NCBI GenBank assembly: GCA_029860075.1
Contig: JAOUBX010000009.1
Coordinates: 26,225-90,224, forward strand
Direction of reading: 5' to 3'
DNA: 64,000 nt
DNA from: Deltaproteobacteria bacterium
GTDB taxonomy: Bacteria > Desulfobacterota > JADFVX01
Position 1 is the stretch's first letter. Every line of letters begins with the position of its first letter. This document shows, piece after piece, positions 41,563 through 50,262 of the stretch. Below the pieces are notes generated by a model. That model ran no database searches. It worked only from the letters and a program-made list of their open reading frames with translations, and was not told the DNA's origin. A program made the position numbers and the translations under genes.

Positions 41563-42419
41563 GAAGCAAGACCGGCTTTATTTTTGGCAGCTTCAAGGGT
41601 GTTGTATAAGAGCATTGTAATCGTCATGGGCCCCACGCCACCGGGAACGGGTGTAATAGCCGAAGCAACATTGGATGCCGCTTCATATTCCACGTCGCCC
41701 ACAAGCTTTCCATCAGGCAGCCTGTTAACACCCACATCGATGACAACGGCGCCCTCCTTGATCCAGTCTCCCTTGACCATTTCAGGCACACCGACGGCGG
41801 CAATGACGATATCTGCCGATCTGACCTTGTCCTTCAGGTTTTTTGTTCTCGAATGGCAGATGGATACGGTTGCATTCTTTTGCAGGAGCATCATGGCAAC
41901 GGGCTTGCCCACAATGTTACTTCTGCCGACAACGACGGCCTCTTTTCCCTCCAGTTCCGTTCCGGTACGCTCAAGCATTTTTATAACGCCATAGGGGGTG
42001 CAGGGCTGAAAGGAAGGTTTGCCGACAATGAGACGCCCTACATTATAAGGGTGAAAACCGTCAACGTCTTTTGCCGGTGAAATGGCCTCCAGGACTTTTG
42101 TCTCGTTAATGTGCTTCGGTAATGGAAGCTGCACGAGAATGCCGTGCACTTTATCATCATTATTTAACGCATTGATGAGTGAAAGAAGCACTTCTTCAGG
42201 TGTATCAGCAGAAAGCTTGTGTTCTGCCGAATAAAAACCGGCCTCTTTGCAGGCCTTCTCCTTCATGCCGACGTAAACTTTGGAGGCAGGGTCCTCTCCC
42301 ACCAGCACAACAGCCAGACCGGGCGTTATATTCTTCTTCTTTATCAGTTCTCCCGCTTCTGCTGCGATTTCAGCTCTCATTTCAGCTGCAATCTCTTTTC
42401 CGTTAATTATTTGAGCCAT
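41559..42419 (-). CDS. folD: Methylenetetrahydrofolate dehydrogenase/cyclohydrolase FolD
   Basis: FolD interconverts methylene-, methenyl- and formyl-THF. The 286-aa product has the standard signatures: the catalytic lysine region [15 protein letters not shown], the conserved VQLPLPKHI (residues about 98-106), [11 protein letters not shown], the Rossmann loop [11 protein letters not shown] and the C-terminal [16 protein letters not shown]. As first gene of the operon it is followed by metV (4-bp overlap), so the window encodes the methylene-to-methyl steps of the folate C1 branch in one transcript. Confidence 0.96.
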   Translation of the reverse strand: MAQIINGKEIAAEMRAEIAAEAGELIKKKNITPGLAVVLVGEDPASKVYVGMKEKACKEAGFYSAEHKLSADTPEEVLLSLINALNNDDKVHGILVQLPLPKHINETKVLEAISPAKDVDGFHPYNVGRLIVGKPSFQPCTPYGVIKMLERTGTELEGKEAVVVGRSNIVGKPVAMMLLQKNATVSICHSRTKNLKDKVRSADIVIAAVGVPEMVKGDWIKEGAVVIDVGVNRLPDGKLVGDVEYEAASNVASAITPVPGGVGPMTITMLLYNTLEAAKNKAGLAS

Positions 42420-42461
42420 TACTTTTCTATTCCTCTTCTTTTTAATTGATAATTATTATTT

Positions 42462-42489
42462 TTTTCTACATATAATTTTCTACATATAA
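42462..42489 (-). promoter_or_regulatory. Tandem 14-bp repeat upstream of folD
   Basis: TTTTCTACATATAA occurs twice without a gap (42462-42475 and 42476-42489), 43-70 bp before the folD start. It may be an operator pair for the folD-apbE operon. The rest of the 325-bp gap between folD and the kinase start is AT-rich and shows only the hairpin listed next. Confidence 0.5.
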
Positions 42490-42693
42490 AATAAGCCTCC
42501 TAGTATAAATGATGCCATTTACTATGTAAAGTTGTAGTTGAAATGAGTTGCTTTGATCTTCGATTTGAATTTAAAATCTAAATGTGATATGAAAGGTGTT
42601 ATAAACCTGAAAATATCAGCAACCACTTCCATAGGGAAATATCCGGGAATTTAAAATAACAAGCAATAAAGTATAATTTACCTTTGTCAGTTA

Positions 42694-42713
42694 GAGGCGG
42701 CAGTGGCCGCCTC
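42694..42713. repeat. 8-bp hairpin before the hybrid kinase
   Basis: GAGGCGGC and GCCGCCTC enclose a 4-nt loop and end 20 bp before the kinase Shine-Dalgarno. It could be part of the kinase leader or a terminator relic; no T-run follows. Confidence 0.5.
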
Positions 42714-42744
42714 AACGCTTTGTATCCCTTTGCAGGAGAAGAAT

Positions 42745-45207
42745 TTGTCGAAGGAAGATAAAAAAAGTATGGCCAGAACAGGTGAGAGAAGAAAAAACCT
42801 GATTAGCATTAATGACGAACTTAAAAAAAATGAGCGCATACTGGCAGGCGCCGAGGAACTCTCCCGTGTGGGCGGATGGGAATTTGAACTGGCTGCCGGT
42901 GAAATCTGGCACTCGGACCAGCATCATAGAAATTTCGGATATCAACCGGGGGCTTTTCCTGCCCAAATAGATTTTTTTCTAAACAGTATCATTCATCCCG
43001 ATTATGTAAAAGCTTTCAAATCAGCCTTTGAGAAAATTAAGGAGACCGGTGAACCGGTAGAACTTGATTTTAAGGCAAGACTGAAAACAGGAGAAGTACA
43101 CCTCTTTCGTTCCCTTTGCAAGGCAAGAAAAGACCATACAGGCAATGTAACTGCCATTTACGGCGCCACCATGGATATTACGGAACAAAAGGCGGTGGAA
43201 AAAGCGCTTTATGAATCAGAACTTAAATACCGAAAACTCTTCAACCAGGCTGCAGATACCATACTGCTGATCGATCCTCAAACGGCAGACATCCTCGAAT
43301 TTAACGAAAAGGCCCACAAAAGTCTCGGTTACAGCAGGAGGGAATTTAAAAAGTTGCGGCTTTCCGATATTGAAATGGGAGAAACGGAAGAGGAGATTAA
43401 GGACCGTATAGATAATATATTAAAAAAAGGGTCTCACATATTTGAAATAAGACATCGAAAAAAGAGCGGAGAAATCCGGGATACAATAGTCAGCGCAACG
43501 GCTATTACCATAAGAGGGAAAAAGCTGCTTCAGAATATCCTTTACGATATAACGGAAAGAAAAAAAGCGGAAGAGGAATTAAACAAATTCAGGTTTCATC
43601 TTGAGGAAATGGTTAAGGAGCGAACAGCTGAACTCTTTGAAACCAATGAGAGACTGAATACGGAAGCAGAGGAACGCTGTAAAGCGGAGGAAGCCTTAAG
43701 GAGGTCCGAGAGAGATCTAAGGTCCATTATCAATAACATGCAGGACACCTTCTATCGAACCGACAGGGAGGGCCACTTTATTATGCTGTCCCCCTCGGTA
43801 ACGGAACTTGCAAGTTACAAACCGGAAGAGCTTATCGGCACTAAAGTTGCCGATTTGTATGAAAATCCTGATGAACGTCAGGTTTTTATTGAGAAACTGG
43901 AACAATCAGGAGGAAGGCTGGCCAGCTTTGAAACCGTTATAAAAGGGAAAAACGACTCATCAAAGTGGGTTTCTACAAGCGCCAGATTCTATAAAAATAT
44001 GGAGGGAGAAATTGCAGGTGTTGAAGGCATCGTCAGAGACATAACGGAACGAAAAAGAATGGAAGAAGAAATTATAAAAGGCCAGAGACTGGAATCAATA
44101 GGCATTCTGGCCGGCGGGATTGCACATGATTTTAATAATATTCTTACGGCTATTCTCTCAAATGTGGAATTTCTCAAGGAATATATCAGTGAATTTGCTT
44201 CCGTTGACGATTCGGTCCGTCAAATACTAAATGGCGCTGAAAGTGCCGTTACACGCGCAACTAAACTGACCCGTCAACTTCTCACCTTTTCAAAGGGAGG
44301 TGACCCTGTATTGGAAACAGCCTATATCTGTGATCTTCTCAGGGAAGCGGCGGCTTTCTCCTTAAGAGGCACAAATGTAAGACACAAGTGCTATCTCCCT
44401 GAGGATGTCTGGCCCGTAAAAATAGACAAGAGCCAGATGTCCCAGGTCATTAACAATATTATAATTAATGCCAGACATTCCATGCCCAATGGCGGCACCA
44501 TTAATATAAGGTCCCATAATGAGAATATTGACAAACAATCCTTGCTTCCTTTATCGGAAGGCCGCTACGTCAGGTTCAGTATCAGCGATAAAGGGTATGG
44601 CATATCAACTGAAAATTTAAACAGGGTTTTTGATCCCTATTTTACGACAAAAGGCGTGGGAACAGGTTTGGGCCTGGCAACGTCCTACTCTATTATTAAA
44701 AGACACAAGGGGCATATCGAGGTTGAATCGAGGTTAAAAAAAGGCACCACCTTTCATGTCTATCTTCCTGCCACGACAAAAAGACCGCAAAACAATAAGA
44801 AGTGTATTGATTTGCCGGTCATGACAGGACAGGCGAATATCCTGCTCATGGAAGATGAAGATATTGTAGCCAACTCTTTTAAAATACTGATCGGCAAAAT
44901 GGGTTATCAGTTTAAACATGTAAAAGATGGCCGTGACGCCATCAGGGTTTATGAAAAAGCGAAAGAGGAAGGAATATTATTTGACGCCGTTATTATGGAT
45001 TTAACCATCCCGGGAGGTATGGGGGGCGCTGAAACGATTGGAAAGCTGCTGAAAATAGACCCCTTTATTAAAGCCATTGTTTGCAGCGGCTACTCGGAAG
45101 ATGACGTTATGGCCAACTACAAAAAGTATGGTTTTTGCGCTACCCTTCAAAAGCCTTTTTCAAAACAGGCGCTCCTCCGGGTCTTATCAGAGGTCTTAAA
45201 TAACTAG
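42745..45207 (+). CDS. PAS hybrid histidine kinase with C-terminal receiver
   Basis: The 820-aa protein has no transmembrane segment and senses a cytosolic signal. Three PAS domains (about residues 25-150, 160-280 and 330-450) are followed by the HisKA motif GGIAHDFNNILTAILSN, whose histidine is the phosphorylation site, a HATPase domain with NIIINARHSMP and GTGLGLATSYSIIKRH, and a receiver with IMDLTIPGGMGG as phosphate acceptor site. The most likely start is a TTG at 42745 with AGGAG 6 nt upstream; the frame is open to 42703. No partner response regulator is adjacent. It converges with the GGDEF gene, the two stop codons overlapping. Confidence 0.9.
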   Translation: MSKEDKKSMARTGERRKNLISINDELKKNERILAGAEELSRVGGWEFELAAGEIWHSDQHHRNFGYQPGAFPAQIDFFLNSIIHPDYVKAFKSAFEKIKETGEPVELDFKARLKTGEVHLFRSLCKARKDHTGNVTAIYGATMDITEQKAVEKALYESELKYRKLFNQAADTILLIDPQTADILEFNEKAHKSLGYSRREFKKLRLSDIEMGETEEEIKDRIDNILKKGSHIFEIRHRKKSGEIRDTIVSATAITIRGKKLLQNILYDITERKKAEEELNKFRFHLEEMVKERTAELFETNERLNTEAEERCKAEEALRRSERDLRSIINNMQDTFYRTDREGHFIMLSPSVTELASYKPEELIGTKVADLYENPDERQVFIEKLEQSGGRLASFETVIKGKNDSSKWVSTSARFYKNMEGEIAGVEGIVRDITERKRMEEEIIKGQRLESIGILAGGIAHDFNNILTAILSNVEFLKEYISEFASVDDSVRQILNGAESAVTRATKLTRQLLTFSKGGDPVLETAYICDLLREAAAFSLRGTNVRHKCYLPEDVWPVKIDKSQMSQVINNIIINARHSMPNGGTINIRSHNENIDKQSLLPLSEGRYVRFSISDKGYGISTENLNRVFDPYFTTKGVGTGLGLATSYSIIKRHKGHIEVESRLKKGTTFHVYLPATTKRPQNNKKCIDLPVMTGQANILLMEDEDIVANSFKILIGKMGYQFKHVKDGRDAIRVYEKAKEEGILFDAVIMDLTIPGGMGGAETIGKLLKIDPFIKAIVCSGYSEDDVMANYKKYGFCATLQKPFSKQALLRVLSEVLNN

Positions 45208-47288
45208 TACTCCTCTCCCAGCCTCTCCTTCACATCACTATAAACATAGGCCCTGTTGCGGCCTTCCTTTTTGGCAAGGTAGAGCGTTTCATCGGCCTTT
45301 GAGATGAGCAGCGATTTGGTGTCGGCATCGCCCGGATAAGTGGCGATACCGATACTCATGGTTATTTTAAGGGACTTGCCGTCACCAATAGGGAAGTCGG
45401 TTTCTTCAATGGTTTTTCTCAGCCTTCCGGCAATTTCTATGGCCATTTTCTTGTCGGCATTAAGAAGGATGGCGGCAAATTCTTCACCACCGTACCGGGC
45501 GGCAAAATCAACGTTTCTAATGGAAGAGGTCAGTATTTGCGATACCCCTTTCAGTATCTTGTCCCCTGCCGGGTGACCATAAACGTCGTTTACCTTTTTG
45601 AAGAAATCGATATCGGTGAGAAAGAGCGCAAATTTATCCTTGTAGCGGTCAGATCTTTCCAGCTCTTCAGACAGCCTCTCCTGAAAATATCTGTGATTAT
45701 TAAGTCCCGTAAGACCATCGGTAATGGCCATCTCTTCCATCTTTTTATAGATAGTGGCATTCGATTTTGCCATGGAGACATGGGTCGTCATGGCCTCAAT
45801 AAGCTTAACATCGTAGGGTGTGTATGACTTTCGATCTTTCCTGGCCGTCAGGTAGACACCTGATACGACATTGCCGACAATAAGGGGGAGGGCCAGAAAG
45901 GAACCCATCCTTGCAATGGGGGGAGGCAGGTCGGGAAAGACTTTTTTTACGATGACGTCACGCGAGTAGTGATAGGGTTGCTCCTTCTTGACTACCCACT
46001 GGAAGATGCTTAAATTATGGTCATTGCCCTTTTTTAAAAGCTCATTTGCCCCCTCTCCCATGGCCTTGACGAAATGGATTTCCCCGCTGTTATTCTTTAG
46101 GGCAATGGCCGAAAGATCGTAATGGACAACATCGTTACTGAATTTAAGGGCCATATCGAGAATTTGTTGAGGATCGAGCGTTGAGTTAAGTTCCTTGGTA
46201 AGTTTATAAAAAGCCTGAAATTCGAGGGCCTCCAACCTCATTTTTTCCATAGTGGCTGATTTCTTCAGACTTTCCCGGATAGTGCTGCCGGCCAACTGCA
46301 AAAGCTTTTTATCCTCCCTGTTAAAGGCACTGCCCGTCCTGTCTACACAGAGGATTGCTTTTCCGCTGTTATTATCAAGGAGAACAGGAATCCCGATAAA
46401 GGCTGTCGCAGCTTCTATCCCTTTATAATAACCGGTTGATACTTTTTCAGAAAGTCTGTCCGTAATAAGGGGCTGTTCATTTTCATCTATCCAGCTAAGA
46501 AGGTTTTTCCCTTTTTCCCGGGGGACAGTCCGGCTGAACCCCTTGCTGTCACTAACTGCCGCAACGAGTTTAAAGCAATCTTTTCCCACGATAAAGAGAC
46601 AACAGCTAAAGGCGTCCAGCATCTCGTGCAAAATGCCCAGCGTATCTGATATGGCATTACTCAGATGGTAGGCCGAATCGAGAAAAAGCTTGTCTTTAAT
46701 CTCCTCCGATATGGCAAGCTGGGAATCATCCTTTCTTCCTGACTCAATCAATATCGATGTTGCCAGTGTTCCCAGCTCGTCGAGGCGCTCGGTGGCCTCT
46801 TTTTTTTCCTGTCGCTCCAGGGTAAGAAATGTCTCCACGACGGCAACAATGGCAACGATAAAGAGGGCCCTGTAGATACCCTCAGCCATTGAAAGGGATT
46901 CATTAGCAAAATAGGAAAGGAAAAAGGCATGGAGGCCGTTTAGAAGAAGCACGAGAGCCGTATAGGTTACCGCTGCCAGAAAGGGGTGGGTAAGGGCCAG
47001 GACAATCAGTATAAAAATATCAACGGGAAAGGGTTCAACGCCCGTGCCTGCCAGAAAAAGAAAGAGCGCTTTTACAAAAAGAATAGCAACCAGTCCAAAA
47101 GTGATTCTTTTTTTAAGAGACAGTTTTTTTTCTTTTAAATTTCTTGACAGATAAAAAATAAATAAACAAGCCAGGGGGAAAAGGAGTAATAGCTTTATAA
47201 TCTTTCCATAAGCGGCGCTTTCAAAAAAGCCGAGGGAGATAAAAGACGCGTAAAGGGCAATGACTGCATAGGGTATTGACTTAACCAC
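45204..47288 (-). CDS. Membrane GAF-GAF-GGDEF diguanylate cyclase
   Basis: The 694-aa protein starts with six or so transmembrane helices (residues 8-150), then two GAF domains (about 190-345 and 365-510) and a GGDEF domain. The active site GGEEF is at 600-604 and is preceded by an I-site RNVD, so product inhibition is expected. The enzyme should make c-di-GMP in response to a membrane or small-molecule cue. It is the second such enzyme in the window, after the Rossmann-type one at 10055. The 522-bp gap to the protease gene on its right holds nothing I can support. Confidence 0.9.
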   Translation of the reverse strand: MVKSIPYAVIALYASFISLGFFESAAYGKIIKLLLLFPLACLFIFYLSRNLKEKKLSLKKRITFGLVAILFVKALFLFLAGTGVEPFPVDIFILIVLALTHPFLAAVTYTALVLLLNGLHAFFLSYFANESLSMAEGIYRALFIVAIVAVVETFLTLERQEKKEATERLDELGTLATSILIESGRKDDSQLAISEEIKDKLFLDSAYHLSNAISDTLGILHEMLDAFSCCLFIVGKDCFKLVAAVSDSKGFSRTVPREKGKNLLSWIDENEQPLITDRLSEKVSTGYYKGIEAATAFIGIPVLLDNNSGKAILCVDRTGSAFNREDKKLLQLAGSTIRESLKKSATMEKMRLEALEFQAFYKLTKELNSTLDPQQILDMALKFSNDVVHYDLSAIALKNNSGEIHFVKAMGEGANELLKKGNDHNLSIFQWVVKKEQPYHYSRDVIVKKVFPDLPPPIARMGSFLALPLIVGNVVSGVYLTARKDRKSYTPYDVKLIEAMTTHVSMAKSNATIYKKMEEMAITDGLTGLNNHRYFQERLSEELERSDRYKDKFALFLTDIDFFKKVNDVYGHPAGDKILKGVSQILTSSIRNVDFAARYGGEEFAAILLNADKKMAIEIAGRLRKTIEETDFPIGDGKSLKITMSIGIATYPGDADTKSLLISKADETLYLAKKEGRNRAYVYSDVKERLGEEY

Positions 47289-47810
47289 CAGATACCACCT
47301 TTCAGCACAAAAATGAAAAAAGTATAGTCATTAGGCATTTCAATGTAAATAATTCTTTAATTCGCGGTTTTAACAATGGAGCAAGCTTTTCATCATTTAC
47401 CGGATCCCATCACCTGACAATATTAGAATTTATATTGCCTTAATAATCAACCTTTTTCTCCAAAAGTTCCGGAAAGGGGTGATAGGTTAAAAATAGGTGG
47501 CAGGCTTAATTACTTCCCTGTCATGGCCGTTCTTGTTGTTTTTTTCCTCATATCAAAGGAATGGAAAACTTGCCCTGGACGGTCTTCTCCCGTCAGCATG
47601 GGTCGAGGCTGATTGTATGGCCTATGAAAATCGTGAAACCGGCACGGCCTGCGTGCCCGGATGGACAGACAAATGCCGGAGCGCTTGCAGGATTCGGGTA
47701 TTAGTCTTTCTGCGAAAACAGGATTTTATCACCCGTAAAAAAGTGCTATTCAAACCAAACGGTCTGTGATATTTTCAAAGATGCTATTATAATTTAAATC
47801 CCGTCAAATA

Positions 47811-49070
47811 ATGAAATTGTATAAAAAAGCGTTATTAACATTATTTATTACCTTTATTGCAGGGCCTGCCCATGCCGACAGGCGGACGGAAGAGGTCTAT
47901 AGCCGGTATAAAGACCAGGTTTTGCAGGTAAAAATCCTTGATCGTTCATCGAACACCAAATCGGGCATCGGTTCCGGTTTTGTCGTTTCCACCGATGGTT
48001 TTATCGTTACCAATTATCATGTCGTTTCCCAGCTTGTTCATCGTCCCGAAAGTTACCGGGCCGAATACCTGAAGGAGGACGGCAGCAAAGGAGACCTTAC
48101 CCTTATTACCCTCGATGTAGTCCATGACCTTGCCTTGCTTAAGGCTGATGACCTGAGAGAGAATTATTTCGAACTTGAGCGTAAGGTCCCTGTCAAGGGG
48201 GAAAGCCTCTTTTCGCTTGGCAACCCTTATGACCTCGGCCTTACTATTGTGGAGGGGACTTATAACGGCCTTCTTGAAAAATCACTTTATGAAAAGATAC
48301 ACTTTACCGGATCCATTAATCCCGGCATGAGTGGAGGGCCTGCGCTGAACAGGAAAGGCCGTGTTGTGGGAGTCAATGTTTCCACGGCAGGCAACCAGGT
48401 CAGTTTTCTCGTTCCCGTCAAGTACGTCATTGCCATGCTTGAAGGCGCCCTGGATGAAGATGCGCCTGTTGAAACACCGGTGGAAACGGTGAGAAGGCAG
48501 CTCCTCCATAATCAGGCCCGCTACATGGATGATCTCCTTGGAGATTCTTTTGAGACAGTTCCCATGGGGCGTTATTTGCTTCCCGCCGAGGTGGCGTCCT
48601 ATATAAAGTGCTGGGGGAACACGAACAAAAAGGAGGACCTCTTTTACGAAGGTATCTATCAGTCCTGCTCTGCTGAAGATGATATTTATCTTACGAACCG
48701 GCTCTCATCGGGGGCCATACGATTCAGACATGATCTGTTTACTACCGGTAAGCTCGGTCCTCTCAGGTTTTTCGGATTGCTCGAAAAGCGGTTTCAAATG
48801 CCCCATATGTCTCTTGGCGGTGATGAAGAGAGCGTCGCTTCCTACCGTTGCCATGCCGACTTTATTAATAACGGCAGCCTGGAATTCAAAGCCGTTTTTT
48901 GCATGAGAAAATACAAGAAGCTTGCCGACCTTTACGATTCCTTCATGACACTCATGACCCTGTCAAGTGGCAGTGAGGCGCTCCATTCAACACTGGTACT
49001 GTCCGGAGTCAGTTATGAAAATGCGGCTAATTTCAATAAAAGCTTTATCGAGGCTATTAGATGGAAGTAA
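47811..49070 (+). CDS. Exported trypsin-like serine protease (S1C)
   Basis: The 419-aa protein has a signal peptide (residues 1-22, ending AHA) and a chymotrypsin-like domain with a complete triad: H70 in TNYHVV, D106 in HDLALL and S174 in NPGMSGGPAL. This is the DegP/HtrA-type arrangement, but no PDZ domain follows. Instead residues 235-419 form an unrecognised domain with several cysteines. It probably acts in the periplasm on an unknown substrate. The stop lies inside the start of the FHA gene (10-bp overlap), so the two are co-translated. Confidence 0.85.
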   Translation: MKLYKKALLTLFITFIAGPAHADRRTEEVYSRYKDQVLQVKILDRSSNTKSGIGSGFVVSTDGFIVTNYHVVSQLVHRPESYRAEYLKEDGSKGDLTLITLDVVHDLALLKADDLRENYFELERKVPVKGESLFSLGNPYDLGLTIVEGTYNGLLEKSLYEKIHFTGSINPGMSGGPALNRKGRVVGVNVSTAGNQVSFLVPVKYVIAMLEGALDEDAPVETPVETVRRQLLHNQARYMDDLLGDSFETVPMGRYLLPAEVASYIKCWGNTNKKEDLFYEGIYQSCSAEDDIYLTNRLSSGAIRFRHDLFTTGKLGPLRFFGLLEKRFQMPHMSLGGDEESVASYRCHADFINNGSLEFKAVFCMRKYKKLADLYDSFMTLMTLSSGSEALHSTLVLSGVSYENAANFNKSFIEAIRWK

Positions 49071-50068
49071 GGGAAGAAAATAACGTTCCTCCCGTCAAGC
49101 GAGTTGACCGCGGCAGTCTTGTCGGCTATATCGAGGTGCTGGGCCGTTCGGGAAAGGTCTCTGCCCGTTATTCAGTGAGAAAGCGGGGCCTTACCTTCGG
49201 CAGGGCTTATAATAATGATGTCGTTATTGAAGATCCTTATATCTGTCCCCACCACCTTGAAATTATATGGGATGAGGAAAATGGCCTTGTGGCGAGAGAC
49301 CTCGGTACCGTTAATGGCCTGCTGCGTGAGAATGAAAAGATGAAAGTCGATTCCATTAAACTTGTTTCGGGTGTTAGATTTCGAATTGGAAGGACCACTT
49401 TCAGGTTTTACAGCCATGATTACGAGGTGCCTGAGACGATTGTAGACAGTTATGCCATGAGCCCCTTGAAGGCCCTTGAAAGCAGGCTGATGCAGGCCAC
49501 TATCTTTACAGGCGCTCTTTTCTATATATTCGGCGATTACTGGATGGAGTCATACAAAAAATTTGATACGCTGCACTTTACCTACGGAATGATCGGGATC
49601 TTTTCTCTCATTGTTGTCTGGTCATCTTTCTGGGCTTTTACGAGCCGCATGCTTACCCACCGGTGGAACCTGTTTATTCATTGTGCCATTGCGTCGGCAG
49701 GGATTGTCGCCATCTCTCTTTTTGATGTCGTACTTTCCTATATGAGTTTTGCCTTTGCTCTTGACCATTTTCAAAGGATTGTCAGCGCTGTCGGGATGGG
49801 TCTTTTAATAGCAGGAATCATTTATACCCATCTCCGCTTTGTTTCCTCAGCCCTGCCTTTTCATCTTGCTTCTGTATCATCGGCTGTTGCCATCGCTTTT
49901 GTAGGCATGACGCTTTTGCTTTCGCACCTTGAAAAGAAGGATTTTAATTATTCTCCCCGTTACAATGTGACGTTGAAAGCGCCCGCTTTCAAGATAGTAA
50001 AAAGCAAGAGCCTGGGGGATTTTTTTGAGTCTGCACGGGAATTGAAAAGTGAGATGGATGGTGACTGA
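49061..50068 (+). CDS. FHA-domain membrane protein
   Basis: The 335-aa protein has an N-terminal FHA domain (residues about 20-120; RGLTFGRAYNNDVVIEDPYICPHHLEIIWDEENGLVARDLGTVNGLL carries the phosphothreonine-binding G-R, S/H and N positions). It is followed by five or so transmembrane helices. FHA domains read phosphothreonine; a protein kinase is not visible nearby. The coding start overlaps the protease stop by 10 bp, so a protease-FHA pair is encoded, with the protease outside and the FHA domain probably inside the cell. The 194-bp gap that follows is non-coding. Confidence 0.85.
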   Translation: MEVREENNVPPVKRVDRGSLVGYIEVLGRSGKVSARYSVRKRGLTFGRAYNNDVVIEDPYICPHHLEIIWDEENGLVARDLGTVNGLLRENEKMKVDSIKLVSGVRFRIGRTTFRFYSHDYEVPETIVDSYAMSPLKALESRLMQATIFTGALFYIFGDYWMESYKKFDTLHFTYGMIGIFSLIVVWSSFWAFTSRMLTHRWNLFIHCAIASAGIVAISLFDVVLSYMSFAFALDHFQRIVSAVGMGLLIAGIIYTHLRFVSSALPFHLASVSSAVAIAFVGMTLLLSHLEKKDFNYSPRYNVTLKAPAFKIVKSKSLGDFFESARELKSEMDGD

Positions 50069-50262
50069 AAGGGATCTGACAGAGATTTGATTTTCACTGA
50101 TAATTTATGATTTACGCAGATAGATCACTTATGAATGCTTAAGTAAAAAAGTGTGTTTGCCAACTTGTTCCAGGGTTTAAAATTATCCATGGAAACCATG
50201 GCCCAAGGCAGCAATTTCCTAACCGGACATTGCCGGGTCCAGCTGCCCTTACCAGGGCAAAT

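Noticed and set aside
47497..47769. 90-codon open frame in the gap before the trypsin-like protease
   Set aside because: No ribosome-binding site, no family likeness and unusual composition. Treated as chance.
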